This document shows positions 15,720 through 16,845 of a stretch of DNA of 16,845 nucleotides, piece after piece. The stretch covers positions 1 to 16,845 of the forward strand of contig JBEBHD010000100.1 of assembly GCA_040080915.1 (NCBI GenBank), given 5' to 3'. Position numbers and translations under genes: made by a program. Below the pieces are notes generated by a model. It saw only the letters and a program-made list of their open reading frames with translations, did not search any database and had not been told where the DNA came from. Source of the stretch: M3007 sp040080915 (GTDB lineage: Bacteria > Bacteroidota > Bacteroidia > Chitinophagales > Saprospiraceae). How positions within the stretch are numbered: the stretch's first letter is position 1; the number at the start of each line of letters is the position of its first letter.

Positions 15720-15755
15720 AAAAAACAAAAACGGGCCGAGATTGCCTCGGTCCGT
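15720..15755 (-). terminator. Intrinsic terminator after the 15791-16468 gene
   Basis: Read on the minus strand, ACGGACCGAG (15755-15746) pairs with CTCGGCCCGT (15740-15731), 10 pairs including one G-T wobble, around a 5-nt loop. A T-rich run (TTTTGTTTTTT) follows at 15730-15720. It lies 36 bases beyond the stop of the secreted-protein gene and upstream of the sigma-factor gene, so the two are separate transcripts. Confidence 0.8.
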
Positions 15756-15790
15756 TGTTTTGCAAGTTATGTGATTTGCTCCTGTCTTTT

Positions 15791-16468
15791 TTACTTCTGC
15801 GGCTTTGTCTCGCTGAACAAAACGGAGGCGCTGCCGTCGCCTTGCGGCGATACCACGACGACCTTGATCTCGTATGCATCCGCGTCGCCGAGCACCATGT
15901 CGTCAAGCAGGTTCAGGTCGGTCGGAGCCGGGATGGTGCCCGACTGCTTTTCGTCCTTCACAAAGTCGCTGAACGGGTTGTCTTTTACCCAGAGTTCGTA
16001 GTCCACGCTCGTTTTCGTTTTGATGTCAATCACGGCGTAGTTGTCAGTAGAAATGATCTCCTTGGTGGAGGCGGCGGTAGGCGCTGCTGCATCAGGCACG
16101 ACGGAGACCACCACGCTTTCGTCGCTGGAGCCAGTAACGATGAGTACAATGCTTTCCGATCCGGGCTTGCTCAGGTTGAGGTCAACGAGGCTGTTTTTGT
16201 CCGAAGGCTCAGCCAAATGGCCGGATTTGACCAGTGTGAGGTTCCCTTTCGCATCGGCAGAGTAGAACAGGTAGTCAATGCTGCCCGACTTGATGTCAAC
16301 TTTGACGGCATCGTTCTTGGCCATGATCTTCGTGGTCACGGGCGCGGCTACCAAGGCTCCGCCATCGTTGGACATGGTGGCTGTCCGTAAGTCTTGAGCC
16401 GAAACTGTGTTGAGGACTGTGGCGAAACAGAAAGCGGCGCCCAGCGCACGCACAAAAAAATTCTTCAT
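15791..16468 (-). CDS. Secreted protein of unknown function with internal duplication
   Basis: A 225-residue protein with a clear signal peptide at residues 1-24 (MKNFFVRALGAAFCFATVLNTVSA, written here as MKNFFVRALG through TVSA, then QD). I do not recognise the mature part. It has two similar beta-rich halves: TKIMAKNDAVKVDIKSGSID in the first aligns with TKEIISTDNYAVIDIKTKTS in the second, and each ends with a hydrophobic strand (IVLIVTGSSDESVVVSVV against IKVVVVSPQGDGSASVLF). A low-complexity DAAAPTAA hinge separates them. The open frame extends to 16612, but the residues before 16468 are not signal-like, so the start is set at 16468. The gene appears monocistronic, with its own terminator. 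Confidence 0.8.
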   Translation of the reverse strand: MKNFFVRALGAAFCFATVLNTVSAQDLRTATMSNDGGALVAAPVTTKIMAKNDAVKVDIKSGSIDYLFYSADAKGNLTLVKSGHLAEPSDKNSLVDLNLSKPGSESIVLIVTGSSDESVVVSVVPDAAAPTAASTKEIISTDNYAVIDIKTKTSVDYELWVKDNPFSDFVKDEKQSGTIPAPTDLNLLDDMVLGDADAYEIKVVVVSPQGDGSASVLFSETKPQK

Positions 16469-16469
16469 A

Positions 16470-16514
16470 GGACGTGTGTTTTTTTTAGTGAAAGAAAATT
16501 GGTTGAACACGTCC
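16470..16514. promoter_or_regulatory. Inverted repeat in the leader of the secreted-protein gene
   Basis: GGACGTGT (16470-16477) and ACACGTCC (16507-16514) are perfect 8-bp inverted arms with a 29-nt A/T-rich spacer. They lie immediately upstream of the start codon at 16468. They could form a structure in the 5' untranslated leader or bind a regulator. Chance cannot be excluded. Confidence 0.3.
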
Positions 16515-16561
16515 ATGTATACCCATATCAGGGGTGGGTTATCAGTGAATTGGTTTTTTCT

Positions 16562-16614
16562 TAAAAAAAATTTCAACCATGAAAATCCACACCTTTGGTA
16601 CCTAATTTTCATGG
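16562..16614 (-). terminator. Candidate terminator hairpin at the right edge
   Basis: A perfect 10-bp inverted repeat, CCATGAAAAT (16577-16586) and ATTTTCATGG (16605-16614), surrounds an 18-nt spacer. On the minus strand the hairpin is followed by TTGAAA and then a run of eight T at 16570-16563. It could end the leftward transcript of the gene entering at 16845. The stem is A/T-rich and the loop large, so strength is doubtful. Alternatively it is an operator. Confidence 0.4.
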
Positions 16615-16617
16615 ATT

Positions 16618-16725
16618 ATGCTTTTCGAACGCCGTTTAGCAGCACTGATGCAATACTATTTGGATCATTTCCCGGTGGTCGTTCTGTTGGGGGCGAGGCA
16701 GGCCGGGAAAACCACACTGGCCCGT
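16618..16725 (+). pseudogene. 5' remnant of an AAA/DUF4143-type ATPase
   Basis: The first 36 codons read MLFERRLAALMQYYLDHFPV then VVLLGARQAGKTTLAR. This is a typical start of the AAA_14/DUF4143 ATPase family, with the P-loop GARQAGKT at residues 25-32. After the LAR the similarity stops abruptly. The frame remains open to the window edge, but its residues (SRASALIIGDIPWHGQPGH) do not look like the family. The opposite strand there encodes a different, plausible protein end, with its stop at 16735-16737. The gene therefore appears truncated by a deletion or rearrangement near 16726. It is likely non-functional. Confidence 0.6.
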
Positions 16726-16734
16726 TCCCGCGCT

Positions 16735-16845
16735 TCAGCGCTGATAATCGGCGATATACCCTGGCACGGGCAACCCGGCCACACCGCTTTCGTCGGGTTC
16801 GGGTTCCAGGGGCAACAGTCGCAAGGGCAAAACGCCCGCCCACAC
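16735..16845 (-). CDS. C-terminal end of a PNPOx-family flavoprotein (partial)
   Basis: On the minus strand, 36 codons and a TGA enter from the right edge. They begin VWAGVLPLRLLPLEPEPDES and continue GVAGLPVPGYIADYQR. The pattern of W-x-G-V-L-P-L, then a Pro/Asp-rich turn, then PVPxYI near the end is the usual C-terminus of pyridoxamine-5'-phosphate-oxidase-like proteins (the stand-alone FMN-binding split-barrel family). The rest of the gene lies outside the window. It points toward the ATPase remnant, and its 3' untranslated region would run antisense to it. The assignment is from pattern recall and needs the full gene. Confidence 0.6.
   Translation of the reverse strand: MWAGVLPLRLLPLEPEPDESGVAGLPVPGYIADYQR

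Noticed and set aside
15658..15720. Possible promoter of the ECF sigma gene (minus-strand TCACTTTG and TACTTTGG boxes)
   Set aside because: Both resemble -7 boxes, but no -33 TTTG at 19-21 bases fits either, so I could not support a call.
1..16845. CRISPR array, tRNA, rRNA, transposase or phage genes
   Set aside because: Looked for regularly spaced direct repeats, cloverleaf-type sequences and DDE-type proteins; none seen.

Overview
The window looks like a chromosomal segment of a Bacteroidota bacterium of fairly high GC content. The evidence is a GldB-type gliding lipoprotein, the aerotolerance genes batB, batC and batD, an ECF sigma factor followed by a non-zinc anti-sigma-like protein, an anti-sigma-like protein with a ZU5-like domain, a perfect Bacteroidota promoter (TTTG-N19-TACATTTG), and starts without Shine-Dalgarno sequences. 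A Saprospiria-like lineage is possible, but that is only an inference from style.

Layout. Positions 1-60 hold a C-rich repeat. Positions 89-2140 (+) encode a large membrane-anchored anti-sigma-like protein, separated by a bidirectional terminator from a small glycine-rich membrane protein (2256-2612, -). From 2734 to 8125 lies a divergent envelope cluster. Leftward it reads outer-membrane beta-barrel, batB, batC. Rightward it reads gldB, batD, with the gldB stop and batD start overlapping by one base. No batA or batE is visible. Positions 8206-9960 (-) encode a LeuT-like neurotransmitter:sodium symporter and a 46-residue one-helix protein that resembles a MetS-type small subunit. Positions 10223-12307 (+) encode a complete FadH-type 2,4-dienoyl-CoA reductase. 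Positions 12356-13948 (-) encode an exported HExxH metalloprotease-like protein. Positions 14165-15657 (-) hold an ECF sigma factor and a TPR-tailed anti-sigma-like protein. Positions 15791-16468 (-) encode a secreted protein of unknown function with an apparent internal duplication. The right edge holds a truncated 5' remnant of an AAA/DUF4143-type ATPase and, on the opposite strand, the last 36 codons of what looks like a pyridoxamine-5'-phosphate-oxidase-family protein.

Working together. The Bat proteins (vWA, TPR and the large exported BatD) probably act as one envelope complex although their genes sit in two divergent units. The sigma factor and anti-sigma pair form a standard regulatory module. 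The transporter and its microprotein probably form one permease. FadH supports beta-oxidation of unsaturated fatty acids.

The least explained structure is non-coding. A G/C-rich repeat containing an exact shared 11-mer occurs at three gene ends or gaps (1-60, 8121-8217, 13979-14163). One copy lies beside a 35-bp inverted repeat with a 66-nt spacer. I see no tRNA, rRNA, CRISPR array or transposase gene, and no gene-free stretch longer than about 260 bases.
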